A model generated the notes under the pieces. The model was not told the DNA's origin. It searched no databases and saw nothing but the letters and a program-made list of their open reading frames with translations. A program made the translations under genes and the position numbers. From Bacteroidales bacterium (GTDB taxonomy: Bacteria > Bacteroidota > Bacteroidia > Bacteroidales > UBA932), in the NCBI GenBank assembly GCA_017509685.1, contig JAFWPA010000009.1:62001-126000 (forward strand): a stretch of DNA of 64,000 bases, written 5' to 3'. This document shows positions 9,541 to 17,679 of the stretch, one piece after another. How positions within the stretch are numbered: position 1 is the first letter of the stretch; each line of letters begins with the position of its first letter.

Positions 9541-11928
9541 TTACTTAATGGCATCATAATAACTCTGGATGCGTTCAATCGTTTTATCGATAGCCAGATA
9601 ATTCAAATTATCGGGAATCTGGGCCCTGCGGGCCTTCATCTGTTCAATAAGGGCGGGCATATCCTTGTAGGAAATGACTTTGACCTCCGGAACGAACTGA
9701 CGGTTCAGGATATATATGCGATCTCCCTGCTCTATTCTCAGGTTCACGGTTGTTACCCAGTCCACATAGTCCGGGTCATAAAGGAGGTATTCCTTTGTTC
9801 TTTTCTTTTCCTCTACTTTTTCCTGGCCGGGAGCGTCCCTGACCACGAAGGGCAGTTTAACCTGAGGATCGGCGACGTACTGGACTTGGTCCACTTCATC
9901 CACGCCCGGGTTAACCTTGTAGTAATACATAGACGGGCCGAAGAACTGACGGGCAAGATTGACATTGGTGTAATCATCCTGCTGACTCAGGCGGGGAGCT
10001 ATGATGCTGGCAAATTCCTCCGGAATATCATACTTGAACAAATCGTCGTCAACAGGCTTTTTCACCACTACAAACTCTTCGTTCTTAGATGTATCAAATG
10101 TGTTATTTGAGATGGGGGTTGTCTGCTGTGCAACGCCCAGTCCTGCACGGAAACCCTTAGTGTGGCCCACCTGCGCTCCGGGATAAATGCCGAAGGACTG
10201 GTTTACCTCTACGGAAACACCGGCATCGTACACCTTGTTGTTGAGAAGCACATTACCGATGGCTGTGGGATCGAGGAACGAGACAAGCCGCATATTGATG
10301 CTTCCGGGGTCCTTGACTGTCTTGTAATAAGTACGGATTACATTTCCGGCGCCATCCTTCTCCTCTCCCTTGGAGTATGAAAGGAAGCTTTTGACATCAC
10401 TCCAGAAAGCGTCACCCAGCACATAGATGACGGGGTGGTTTTCAATATTCCACACGCCCTGGCCAAAATGCGTACCGGTCTTGAAATACTCCGGAGAAAT
10501 CTTGGGAGAGGCAATGTTGGTGGAACGTTCACCGCCGATGGTTCCCTGGGTAACCATTTCACCTGTCAGGTTCAGTTTGGCATTCATGGAAATGTCTCCC
10601 AATTTATCTGTTTCGGAGGCTCCTGCTCCATCGGCCTGTTTGGTGATATTCATAGCCAATGAAAGGACACTAAAGGCTATACCCTGGCCAACAGAAGGAC
10701 CGCACGCATCATTTTTATCGGCCGTACCTGAAACGATGGCGCCGAAGCCCGAACTGCCCAGGAATGAATTGGTGAGCGTAAACAAGTCCTCGAAGAAAAT
10801 ACCTCCGCCTGTGATACCCGTAGGCCTGAGCGCCTCCAGGTTGATGTTGCCATTGATGCTGCCGTTGATGTCCCCATTCAAGATAGAGTTCAGGAACACG
10901 TTGTCCTGGGAAAAGAGCAGCATGCCGGGCGTAATGTAGCCGCTCTGTGAGTCCATGGCTTGGGGGCGCATCTGGGACATATCCACGTCGTAGGCCCACC
11001 AGCCAATACGGGGAATCACCTTTCCCTGCTGACTCATCTGGCTGGTAGTAGCGCTGGTCATATATTGGATATTGGGATAGCCAACCGCCTGCTTATAGGG
11101 GGTGGAGACACTCACATTATAGGGGACGCCGTACTGGAAAACGGGATATTCGGCCAGGTTTTCGGAGAAGGCCATGGACCACATATGGTCGTTCCCGTCA
11201 CTGGGGGGTATATGGGCTTCATCCAGGTAATAGAAGACGCGCAACAGGCCGCTGTACTTATTGTACATGCCAAAGTAGTTGTAGTTGGGACGGGATTCAA
11301 TGCCGGTAAGGTTGAAGACCAACTCCCACTGGTCCTTGTTGGCGACCATGGCCAGAGCATCGTTCTCCGGCAACCATTCCTGCGGAAGGGCATCCTCGGC
11401 CCAGGGTAGGGCCACCTCGGTGGTGGTCACCTGGGTGCGGCCGTTTAAGTCTACGTAACTGGTGACCAGGGAAATATTCTTACAGCTGGCCCAGTCGGCT
11501 TCCAAAGCGGTATTGTTGGAGGTGAGGATTTCGCCGTCGTTGAGGCCGGTGGGAAGGTCTGCGCCCTGCTTCACGATGAGATGGAGCACATCACCTGTAG
11601 AGAGGGTTACTTCACCTTCAATCTTGCGGTCTTCCATCATGCCTTCCTCTTTTTTCACATTGATTATGAGCACGGGATGACCATTCTTATTCAGCTCTTC
11701 CTGGGCTTCCACAGAAAACCAGTAGGGCAAGTTCTTGGTCTCCGTCACAGTAACCGGGACGCTCAGTTCATTAAGAACCAGCTGTTCCGAATAGTTTTCA
11801 TTGATTACAGCCAGGGAGTGGTTGTACTCGCCGGGAACATAGCCCGGTTCCACCTCTTTCTTTGAGGCGCAGCAGAGCGCGGCCAAAACCGCGGCTCCAA
11901 AAACCAGAATGTGGAAAATCTTCTTCAT
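9541..11928 (-). CDS. Large BACON-type lipoprotein
   Basis: 795 residues. The signal peptide ends in LAALCC, with the lipid anchor at Cys19 or Cys20. Residues of about 35-125 form a BACON-like beta domain (LPYWFSVEAQEE, then VTLSTGDVLHLIVKQG). The following 650 residues have several low-complexity or repeat-like stretches, including an Asn/Gly-rich INGDINGSINGNINLEA, and a C-terminal helical end. I do not recognise the central domain. BACON domains are usually parts of outer-membrane surface proteins that bind glycans or mucin. The gene starts 11 bases after the legumain fusion ends, so the two proteins are probably made together. Confidence 0.7.
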   Translation of the reverse strand: MKKIFHILVFGAAVLAALCCASKKEVEPGYVPGEYNHSLAVINENYSEQLVLNELSVPVTVTETKNLPYWFSVEAQEELNKNGHPVLIINVKKEEGMMEDRKIEGEVTLSTGDVLHLIVKQGADLPTGLNDGEILTSNNTALEADWASCKNISLVTSYVDLNGRTQVTTTEVALPWAEDALPQEWLPENDALAMVANKDQWELVFNLTGIESRPNYNYFGMYNKYSGLLRVFYYLDEAHIPPSDGNDHMWSMAFSENLAEYPVFQYGVPYNVSVSTPYKQAVGYPNIQYMTSATTSQMSQQGKVIPRIGWWAYDVDMSQMRPQAMDSQSGYITPGMLLFSQDNVFLNSILNGDINGSINGNINLEALRPTGITGGGIFFEDLFTLTNSFLGSSGFGAIVSGTADKNDACGPSVGQGIAFSVLSLAMNITKQADGAGASETDKLGDISMNAKLNLTGEMVTQGTIGGERSTNIASPKISPEYFKTGTHFGQGVWNIENHPVIYVLGDAFWSDVKSFLSYSKGEEKDGAGNVIRTYYKTVKDPGSINMRLVSFLDPTAIGNVLLNNKVYDAGVSVEVNQSFGIYPGAQVGHTKGFRAGLGVAQQTTPISNNTFDTSKNEEFVVVKKPVDDDLFKYDIPEEFASIIAPRLSQQDDYTNVNLARQFFGPSMYYYKVNPGVDEVDQVQYVADPQVKLPFVVRDAPGQEKVEEKKRTKEYLLYDPDYVDWVTTVNLRIEQGDRIYILNRQFVPEVKVISYKDMPALIEQMKARRAQIPDNLNYLAIDKTIERIQSYYDAIK

Positions 11929-11939
11929 ATTCGGTTCAA

Positions 11940-14096
11940 TTATTGGTTATTCAAGGGTTTAAAGTATTCGGCCATCGTATTATCGTATACGCTTCCGTAC
12001 CAGTCATAGTTGTATATCATGGCGTGGGAGGCGGTGGTGTGCCGGGCCAGTTCGGTATAGAGGTCGTAAATAGAAATATCCGGGTTCTTCTCCACTTCCT
12101 CGCGGAATACGCGGGTGAAGGCATTGGAGAGGTAAATATTGCCCTCCAGCACATCGGCATGGGACTTTTCTCCGGGAGCGGCGGCGGTAAGGATCAGAAG
12201 GCCGGGGATGCCGGTGCAATACTCTCCCACCGATCCGCTGTAGCAGGTTTCCATCACCAGCATCATCTTGCGGAAGTTATCCTGTGCTCCGCTGAGGGCT
12301 GCGCGGACTTCGCCGGCGGTAATTTCCCCGGAGCCCCAGTTGAGCATGCCGTCGAACTTGCCGTGACCGCTCCAGAAGAAGAATACGTTGGTGTTCTTGC
12401 CGCCTTTCACCACCCAGGGCGTCCTGGTGGTAACCGTTCCCTTGAGGATGTTGGCCAGGTCTTCCGGGGTGAGCTGGCTAATCTTGTAGTTGTTCTGGAC
12501 GTCATCGTGCAGGTTCTCCCCGTCCGGGGTTACATGCACTACGCCAGGGTGCGGGTTGGACTCGTTTCCCGCTATGTCGTCCTCGGTAATGAGGATAATA
12601 TGGTCATCTTGGTAGCCGGCGTCTCTGAGCATGCGGTACACGTCCAGGGCATCGGCCTGATGGCGATAGTTGGTGAAACCGGTAGAAGTGGCCATCACCA
12701 CGGCATAGCGCTCCTGCAGGGGTTCGTACTCGAAGTCTTTGTCGCTGATGGGTATTTCCCATCCCCTGTTGCCTGCGGTCTGGTTCCAGATTTGGTCCAT
12801 GGAAGCCTGGTTGGCATAGTCGCTTCGGGTAAGGTACTGCACAAAGTGGTAGGCTCCGTCGTAAAAGCGCCAGTGACCATACCAGCTGCCCAATTGGCTG
12901 ATGTGCGTTTCTTTGTCAAAAATCCAACTGCCGGATGCGCCGGCCATATTGGGAATGCGGCCATTACGAATGGCGTGGAAACCATCCGAAAGGGCTTCGG
13001 CTGTCCATCCCAGTTTGTTGCCGCTACCGCCGTCACAGGCGTCCATTACGTCCACAATGGCCTCGCGCACCGTCTCTTTTCCTGCCGTTTCCTTATGGGC
13101 CAGGGCCAGTCCCAGAAGGGTAAAGCAGTCATACAGCTGGGCATAGCCACTTTGGATTTCCTTTCCGCTCAAGGCCTTCCTCATGGCGGGGAAGCCGCTC
13201 TCCGGGCTGCCGCAAAGGGCAATGCCCTCGTATTCGTGCTGCAACCTTTCTTCCAGATAATCGCTGCTGGCCATATCCGGGCAATAGATGCGCGGGAAGT
13301 TTACGCCTTCGTCCTGGACAATTCCCTCCTCAGAAAGAATCTCGTCCAGCCAAAGCATATCCTGCGCCGTGGAAGGGACGAAGAAGAGGCCGCTGATGAA
13401 CGTGGTCAGCGTGCCCAGCTGATTGATGGCCCTTACCTGTTCCCGCATACTTTCTTTGTCCGTGAAAGGATAAGTCTCGATCTTGGCAAAATCCAACTCC
13501 GTGGCCAGGAAGGGAAGGTAGGCGTTAAAGGAGGTGACATAGTCGTCGGAATCGTCCTGACGGGACATCAGGAGCACGCGGCTGCACCACATCTGACGGG
13601 AAATCACGCTCAGGAGGGCCTGACACTGAGCCAGGTCACTCTCTGTCATGCAGAAGATGTTGGGGGCACTCTTGTTGCTGCCGGCATAGATGCGCTGAAT
13701 CTCGGCCGATGTCACACTGGGCATCAGCACAGGGATGCGGTAACTAAGGCTTTCGCGGGCCACCTGCCGCGCATGGCGGCTGTATTTGGGGCCGATGATA
13801 GCGGCGTAGGAGTCGTCGTGGGTGACGCGGGTTACCTCGCTTCCCAGGTTGGCAGCGTCCTCGTCTACCCATTCCAGTTCCAGGGCCACGCGGTCCTGCA
13901 GCCCCTCCTGTGCGGTAGCAATGTTCTGAAGGGCCTGCTGGGCTATGGGTTTTACGCTTTCCCAGATGCTCTGCGGCATAATGACCGCCACTTTGTAGGT
14001 GGTGGTGTTGGCGTCCTGAACAGGAGCCTCTTTCCCGTTACATGCCCACAGCAGGGTGGCCGATGCAATCAGTGTTAACAGACCTCTAATACGCAT
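11940..14096 (-). CDS. Lipoprotein fusing a type 1 periplasmic binding domain to a legumain-like (C13) peptidase
   Basis: 718 residues. Signal peptide with lipobox at Cys19 (LLWAC). Residues of about 33-440 read as a type 1 periplasmic binding / ANF-receptor-like fold (YKVAVIMP, then AAIIGPKYS and IPVLMPSVTS). Residues of about 464-718 are a peptidase C13 domain: YAVVMATS, FTNYRHQADALDVYR, DDIAGNESNPHPGVVH, FFFWSGHG and METCYSGS. By alignment with human legumain, Asn476, His578 and Cys618 match the Asn/His/Cys catalytic set, and Arg478 and Glu616 match S1-pocket residues for Asn recognition. All are present, so activity is plausible. The gene overlaps the preceding Bmp-like gene by 11 bases. 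GPI-transamidase is in the same clan, so ligation rather than hydrolysis cannot be excluded. Confidence 0.85.
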   Translation of the reverse strand: MRIRGLLTLIASATLLWACNGKEAPVQDANTTTYKVAVIMPQSIWESVKPIAQQALQNIATAQEGLQDRVALELEWVDEDAANLGSEVTRVTHDDSYAAIIGPKYSRHARQVARESLSYRIPVLMPSVTSAEIQRIYAGSNKSAPNIFCMTESDLAQCQALLSVISRQMWCSRVLLMSRQDDSDDYVTSFNAYLPFLATELDFAKIETYPFTDKESMREQVRAINQLGTLTTFISGLFFVPSTAQDMLWLDEILSEEGIVQDEGVNFPRIYCPDMASSDYLEERLQHEYEGIALCGSPESGFPAMRKALSGKEIQSGYAQLYDCFTLLGLALAHKETAGKETVREAIVDVMDACDGGSGNKLGWTAEALSDGFHAIRNGRIPNMAGASGSWIFDKETHISQLGSWYGHWRFYDGAYHFVQYLTRSDYANQASMDQIWNQTAGNRGWEIPISDKDFEYEPLQERYAVVMATSTGFTNYRHQADALDVYRMLRDAGYQDDHIILITEDDIAGNESNPHPGVVHVTPDGENLHDDVQNNYKISQLTPEDLANILKGTVTTRTPWVVKGGKNTNVFFFWSGHGKFDGMLNWGSGEITAGEVRAALSGAQDNFRKMMLVMETCYSGSVGEYCTGIPGLLILTAAAPGEKSHADVLEGNIYLSNAFTRVFREEVEKNPDISIYDLYTELARHTTASHAMIYNYDWYGSVYDNTMAEYFKPLNNQ

Positions 14097-15123
14097 GGCT
14101 TGCCTCCTTTTCTAAAGCGGTTTCCATATACTGGGCCTCCAGGGCCTTGTACTCCTCCAGGGTTAACAGATAGGGGTTTCCCTGCAGGAAAATGCGCTGA
14201 GGCGCCAGCTCAAAGAAACGCTGGTTGTACAGGATGCTCACGTGGCCGGTAGCAAGGCCAAAGTCCCGGTGAGCCGGCCAGGGTTCTTCCCGGAGCCACT
14301 GGCCGATATAGTCCTCCAAAACAGTCCCCAAGTCGTTAATGAGGGAGAAGGGCAGAATGTCCGAGTAAACGCTGCAGTCCCCTCCAATTCCCAAGGACTG
14401 AACGAAGTAGTTGTTGGAGAAAGCGTATGCTCCCATACGGGATGCGCCGCAAACCGGTACCAGGCAGGCGTTGGTTTGGAAATAAGTTTCCGGATTGGCG
14501 TAAAGAATGTTAAACAGTTCGTCGGGCATGCTGGTGCCTTCATAACCGTCCGAGAGCACGATGTGCAGGCAGTTCTCTCCTCCGGCCTCCAGGAAACCGT
14601 CCTCTATTCCCTGGGCCACGGTGTCCATCATACGGTCACCATCATAAGCCTTGATGATGGTGAGTGTGAGGTGCTTGCTTAGGGCGCCGGCCAGCCACGC
14701 ACCGCCGTAGCGCTTCATCTGCAGGGTGGAGATGGCGCCTGAGAATTCCTTGTTGCTATCTACGATGAGGATGCGGCCTTGTCCGGGGGAGGCTTCACCC
14801 ACCAAGGATTCGTACGTAGGGCCGCAGAGGATAAGGGCTTTATCGGCCCCCTCTCCGGCCTTCCACGCCTCGATGAGGCTGCTGGCCTGGCGGGCATCTT
14901 CGGGCCTGATAAGGTGAAGCTCCATATTGGGCCACGCAGCCTCACACTCCGCCATCACCTTGAGGATGCCGTCGTCGTAACTGGCGCCGGAAAAACTGTG
15001 GCCGGGCGTAAAAAGAACGGTCAGGTCCTTGACCGCCGCTGTCTCACCTCCCGGCCCGTCCTTCTGACAAGCCGGCAGGAAAACCGCCAGAGCAAGAAGC
15101 CATATCCCAAATCTCTTTTTCAT
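14086..15123 (-). CDS. Bmp/PnrA-like substrate-binding lipoprotein
   Basis: 345 residues with a signal peptide and lipobox Cys19 (FLPAC). A two-lobed binding-protein pattern is readable: LTVLFTPGHSFSGASYDDGIL at the N-terminus, LILCGPTYESLVGEA, and RYGGAWLAGALSK, which resembles the nucleoside-binding BMP/PnrA/Med family. No ABC permease or ATPase gene is nearby, so it is probably a sensor or scavenger subunit, an inference from context. The last 11 bases overlap the next gene, the binding-protein/legumain fusion. A TATCTTTG box is at 15151-15158. Confidence 0.7.
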   Translation of the reverse strand: MKKRFGIWLLALAVFLPACQKDGPGGETAAVKDLTVLFTPGHSFSGASYDDGILKVMAECEAAWPNMELHLIRPEDARQASSLIEAWKAGEGADKALILCGPTYESLVGEASPGQGRILIVDSNKEFSGAISTLQMKRYGGAWLAGALSKHLTLTIIKAYDGDRMMDTVAQGIEDGFLEAGGENCLHIVLSDGYEGTSMPDELFNILYANPETYFQTNACLVPVCGASRMGAYAFSNNYFVQSLGIGGDCSVYSDILPFSLINDLGTVLEDYIGQWLREEPWPAHRDFGLATGHVSILYNQRFFELAPQRIFLQGNPYLLTLEEYKALEAQYMETALEKEASHAY

Positions 15124-15150
15124 GGTTCAAAATCATTCATCAGTTTATCT

Positions 15151-15158
15151 CAAAGATA
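15151..15158 (-). promoter_or_regulatory. -7 box (TATCTTTG) for the Bmp-like/legumain operon
   Basis: Exact TAnnTTTG in the 95-bp gap, about 28 bases before ATG 15123. No TTG at standard -33 distance, so an activator may be needed. A degenerate, inverted relative of the AraC-locus repeat (TTTGATTCTGCCGTAAAAA at 15168-15186) lies just upstream. Confidence 0.6.
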
Positions 15159-15218
15159 AGAGGATGGTTTGATTCTGCCGTAAAAACCCTACAATACTTT
15201 GTAAAAAGATGTCAAATC

Positions 15219-16223
15219 CTAATAACTGTCGATGGTCATTAGGGTAATCTTGGAGTAGAATACCGGAATGCCGGAGATGCTCTGGCTGGCCTGGACGGGG
15301 GAATTGGAAACCAGGCTGTTTACAATGAGCGCCGTGTTATAGGCCATATCCTTCAGGTTCTTGTCAATGGTCATGGTCTGCTTGTGGCTCTTGATATTGG
15401 CCTGCGCCGTGGCGGTATTGTCCTGGCCCGTGATGACCGGCATAACCGAGACACCCGCTTCTTCCAGTGCTTCGATGGCTCCCTGGGCCAGATTGTCATT
15501 GGCCGCCAGGATCATGTCCGGTCCCTTACCGGCCACATAGCTGGTAAGACGGTCCTGCATGGCTTTGCGGCCGTCGGCGGTGTCCCAGCTGTCGGCCTTC
15601 ACCTGGCTGTACTCCTTCTTGCCACTTTTAACCACCAGTTGCTGGCTGTCAATGTACTTCTTGAGCAGTTCCATGGCCCCGTCAAAGTAATCTTTGGCGT
15701 TGATGTCGGTGTCGGGGCCTTCCAGGAATTCGATGGTCATGGAAGCGGCACCGGAAGAATGGAAATGGTTGAGCAGGAACATGGCCTGCATACGGCCGAT
15801 TTCCTTGGTGTCGGTAGAAGAGATATAAGCGATGCGGGGGTTGTCCAGGACAAAGCGGTCGTGACAGACTACCTTCACATCGGGATACTGCTCCAGCAAC
15901 CCGGACTCGTTGATTTTCTTATAGTCAATGGCTGTAAGAACAATATACTTGGCGCCGCCCTTGAGGGCATCCCGAAGCTGATCCACCTGCTGTACCGCAC
16001 CCGCCGCCGTCTCCGGGGCCACATAGAAAGTGGTATTGAATCCGTATTTTCCCATCACCGTCTCCAGGTTTGCCTTATCGGTGGCCCAACGGTCAATGAC
16101 GGAAGCGTCGGGAAGCAGCACGGCCACTTTCTGGTTCTTGGAACCGTTATCCTTTGTGCACGCCAGCGCCAGCAGCACCACTGCTGCAAAAGCCAATACT
16201 TTAATCGTTAAGTTATTTTTCAT
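15219..16223 (-). CDS. XylF/ribose-type sugar-binding lipoprotein
   Basis: 334 residues from ATG 16223; the upstream GTG at 16250 is within the promoter. Signal peptide with lipobox Cys22 (LLALAC), then an acidic TKDN that could favour surface export. The binding fold resembles XylF: KVAVLLPDASVIDRW, an ISSTDTKEIGRMQAMFL segment, ILAANDNLAQGAIEALEEAG, and VITGQDNTATAQA. In XylF these regions line the pentose pocket; actual ligand unknown. No ABC partners are near. A promoter and a pair of AraC-type direct repeats lie directly upstream, so it is the most direct predicted target of the neighbouring membrane AraC protein. Confidence 0.8.
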   Translation of the reverse strand: MKNNLTIKVLAFAAVVLLALACTKDNGSKNQKVAVLLPDASVIDRWATDKANLETVMGKYGFNTTFYVAPETAAGAVQQVDQLRDALKGGAKYIVLTAIDYKKINESGLLEQYPDVKVVCHDRFVLDNPRIAYISSTDTKEIGRMQAMFLLNHFHSSGAASMTIEFLEGPDTDINAKDYFDGAMELLKKYIDSQQLVVKSGKKEYSQVKADSWDTADGRKAMQDRLTSYVAGKGPDMILAANDNLAQGAIEALEEAGVSVMPVITGQDNTATAQANIKSHKQTMTIDKNLKDMAYNTALIVNSLVSNSPVQASQSISGIPVFYSKITLMTIDSY

Positions 16224-16246
16224 GGTTATTCCTGTGGTTAATTTGT

Positions 16247-16277
16247 GCAATATAGTGATTTATATATACCCCAACAA
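16247..16277 (-). promoter_or_regulatory. Promoter of the XylF-like gene
   Basis: TTG (16277-16275), 20-base spacer, TATATTGC (16254-16247), a near match to TAnnTTTG. The repeat pair at 16291-16340 starts 13 bases upstream of the TTG, a class-II-like activator position. Confidence 0.6.
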
Positions 16278-16290
16278 CTTTAGAAGCCAA

Positions 16291-16340
16291 AAATTGACGC
16301 AGAATCAAGAAAATAAGGGAAAAATTTACGCAGAGTCAAG
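16291..16340 (+). promoter_or_regulatory. Operator pair 1 (two 19-bp direct repeats, 31-bp period)
   Basis: Repeat a at 16291-16309 (AAATTGACGCAGAATCAAG) and repeat b at 16322-16340 (AAATTTACGCAGAGTCAAG). Same orientation, 31 bp start to start, about three helical turns. Likely binding sites for the adjacent AraC-family regulator (inference). Confidence 0.65.
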
Positions 16341-16347
16341 AAGTGCC

Positions 16348-16443
16348 CATAATAAAGCACCCGCGCCACAAGGCGCAGGTGCTGAACAGGCCGGGCAGTT
16401 TATGAGCTTGGAAGAGAATCAAACCCGGCCCGTACGAGATAAA
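16348..16443 (-). ncRNA. Candidate small RNA between the AraC gene and the XylF-like gene
   Basis: On the minus strand, downstream of a promoter-like sequence at 16450-16480, two hairpins follow: a long one with arms GGCCGGGTTT and AAACTGCCCGGCC (about 16388-16429), then an 11-bp GC-rich stem (GCACCTGCGCC / GGCGCGGGTGC, 16358-16382) followed by CTTTATTATGG, which could terminate. No ORF is evident. It might instead be an attenuated leader of the XylF-like gene. Confidence 0.35.
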
Positions 16444-16449
16444 AACAAA

Positions 16450-16480
16450 CAATTTTAAAACAAAAAAAAGACCCCGGCAA
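16450..16480 (-). promoter_or_regulatory. Second promoter-like sequence, embedded in the AraC-gene terminator
   Basis: TTG (16480-16478), 20-base spacer, TAAAATTG (16457-16450). Same spacing and same box degeneracy as the XylF-like promoter, and the repeat pair 16495-16544 begins 14 bases upstream, paralleling the 13 bases at the other promoter. Confidence 0.4.
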
Positions 16481-16492
16481 TACGCCGGAGCC
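16462..16492 (-). terminator. Rho-independent terminator of the membrane AraC gene
   Basis: 9-bp stem with two G-T pairs (16470-16478 against 16484-16492), 5-base loop, then eight Ts (16469-16462) on the minus strand. Confidence 0.75.
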
Positions 16493-16494
16493 TA

Positions 16495-16544
16495 AAATTT
16501 ACGCAGAGTCAAGAAACACCCTCAAAAATTTACGCAGAATCAAT
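16495..16544 (+). promoter_or_regulatory. Operator pair 2 (two 19-bp direct repeats, 31-bp period)
   Basis: Repeat c at 16495-16513 (AAATTTACGCAGAGTCAAG, identical to repeat b) and repeat d at 16526-16544 (AAATTTACGCAGAATCAAT). Spacing is again exactly 31 bp. Repeat d contains the stop codon of the AraC gene. Confidence 0.65.
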
Positions 16545-17679
16545 TTTTCACCCAGTCGCTGGGGGATTGGCCGGTAATGGAGGTGAAGGTGCGGCTGAAG
16601 ACGGAGGGCGAAGAGAAGCCGCAGATGGCGGAAATATCGGCCAGTTTCAGGTCCGGGTTATCGGCCATCAGGCGCTTGGCTTCTTCTATGCGGTAACGGT
16701 TCACGAAAAGGTAAAAACTGCAGTCGTATTCCGCGTGGATGAACTGGGAAAGGTAGGTGCGGTTCATGGGCAGCACCTTCTGAAGGTCTACCAGCTTGAA
16801 GTCCGGATTGCAATAGGGCTTCTCCTTTTCCATCCATTCTTCCAGCGCCCGACGGTATTCCTCGTTGGACTGCGACGGCTCTTCCTCCTTGGGAGAATGA
16901 CTCTTCATAGACTGCCGTACCTGCTCCCAAGGGTCCCGGCGGAACAGAATGAGGTCTGTGCCGTAAACCAGGGTGAAAATGACCAGCCACTGCTGGGTGA
17001 ATCCCCGCGCATGCTCGTGGGAAATACACATATACGTATACACCGCCACAATCAGGAAACCCACAAAAATGTAACGAATGATACGCCTTTCGTCGATGTC
17101 CTCCAAAGAGGAGAAGTTGTCCTCGCACCAGATCCTGTATTCACGCACTTGAGTAAACAGCAGCGCAAGAAGGACAAGCGGATACAATGCAACCAGGATG
17201 CGCAAATCCACGGGAAGAATATAATCCAGCGCCAGCAACGCATACATGGGCAGGATTTGAAGCAGGGCGCGCCGGAAAGTGAGCCAGCCTGGGCGCAGTG
17301 CCTCTGTGGGGAACAGCAGCAGGGACCAGCCCAGCAGATTCCCCAGCGCAAGCTCCAAAGTGGTGAGTTCATAGGCGCCCATATTCATCACGGGCTTGCC
17401 CATAAACAGCCAGGAAATGACATAAATCCCGTCCAGAAGGCCCCAAAGGAGAAGCGTAAAGGCCCATAACCTACGCATACGGTATCCCTCCGTGTGCCGG
17501 ATAGTGATCCAGGCGCAGCAAAGGGCGACGGCCGTGGAGGCCGACATGAGAATGGGCGTGATGGCCGTGTCAAAGTAATCGTCGGGAATGAAGCGCGACG
17601 CCCAAATGCTGAGCGTCACAACGGCGACCAGAATGAGAGCGAAACGAATCTCGGCCTTATAATGGTTTAATAAGTTCAT
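16540..17679 (-). CDS. AraC-family regulator with N-terminal multi-pass membrane domain
   Basis: 379 residues. About seven hydrophobic helices fill residues 10-255, followed by a charged linker and a C-terminal AraC/XylS double helix-turn-helix (KPYCNPDFKLVDLQKVL to SPSDWVKN). AISAICGFSS-like sequence, here ADISAICGFSSPSVFSRTF, marks the second HTH. It is likely an inner-membrane one-component sensor that binds DNA directly. The start overlaps the pepP stop by 4 bases (ATGA), so it is expressed with pepP from the promoter at 19091. A terminator follows, flanked by two pairs of direct repeats that are probably its operators. The ligand is unknown; the downstream binding lipoproteins may supply it. 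Confidence 0.85.
   Translation of the reverse strand: MNLLNHYKAEIRFALILVAVVTLSIWASRFIPDDYFDTAITPILMSASTAVALCCAWITIRHTEGYRMRRLWAFTLLLWGLLDGIYVISWLFMGKPVMNMGAYELTTLELALGNLLGWSLLLFPTEALRPGWLTFRRALLQILPMYALLALDYILPVDLRILVALYPLVLLALLFTQVREYRIWCEDNFSSLEDIDERRIIRYIFVGFLIVAVYTYMCISHEHARGFTQQWLVIFTLVYGTDLILFRRDPWEQVRQSMKSHSPKEEEPSQSNEEYRRALEEWMEKEKPYCNPDFKLVDLQKVLPMNRTYLSQFIHAEYDCSFYLFVNRYRIEEAKRLMADNPDLKLADISAICGFSSPSVFSRTFTSITGQSPSDWVKN

Noticed and set aside
11862..14078. 738-codon plus-strand frame opposite the legumain fusion
   Set aside because: Antisense of a gene with signal peptide, lipobox and full catalytic motifs; the frame has none of these.
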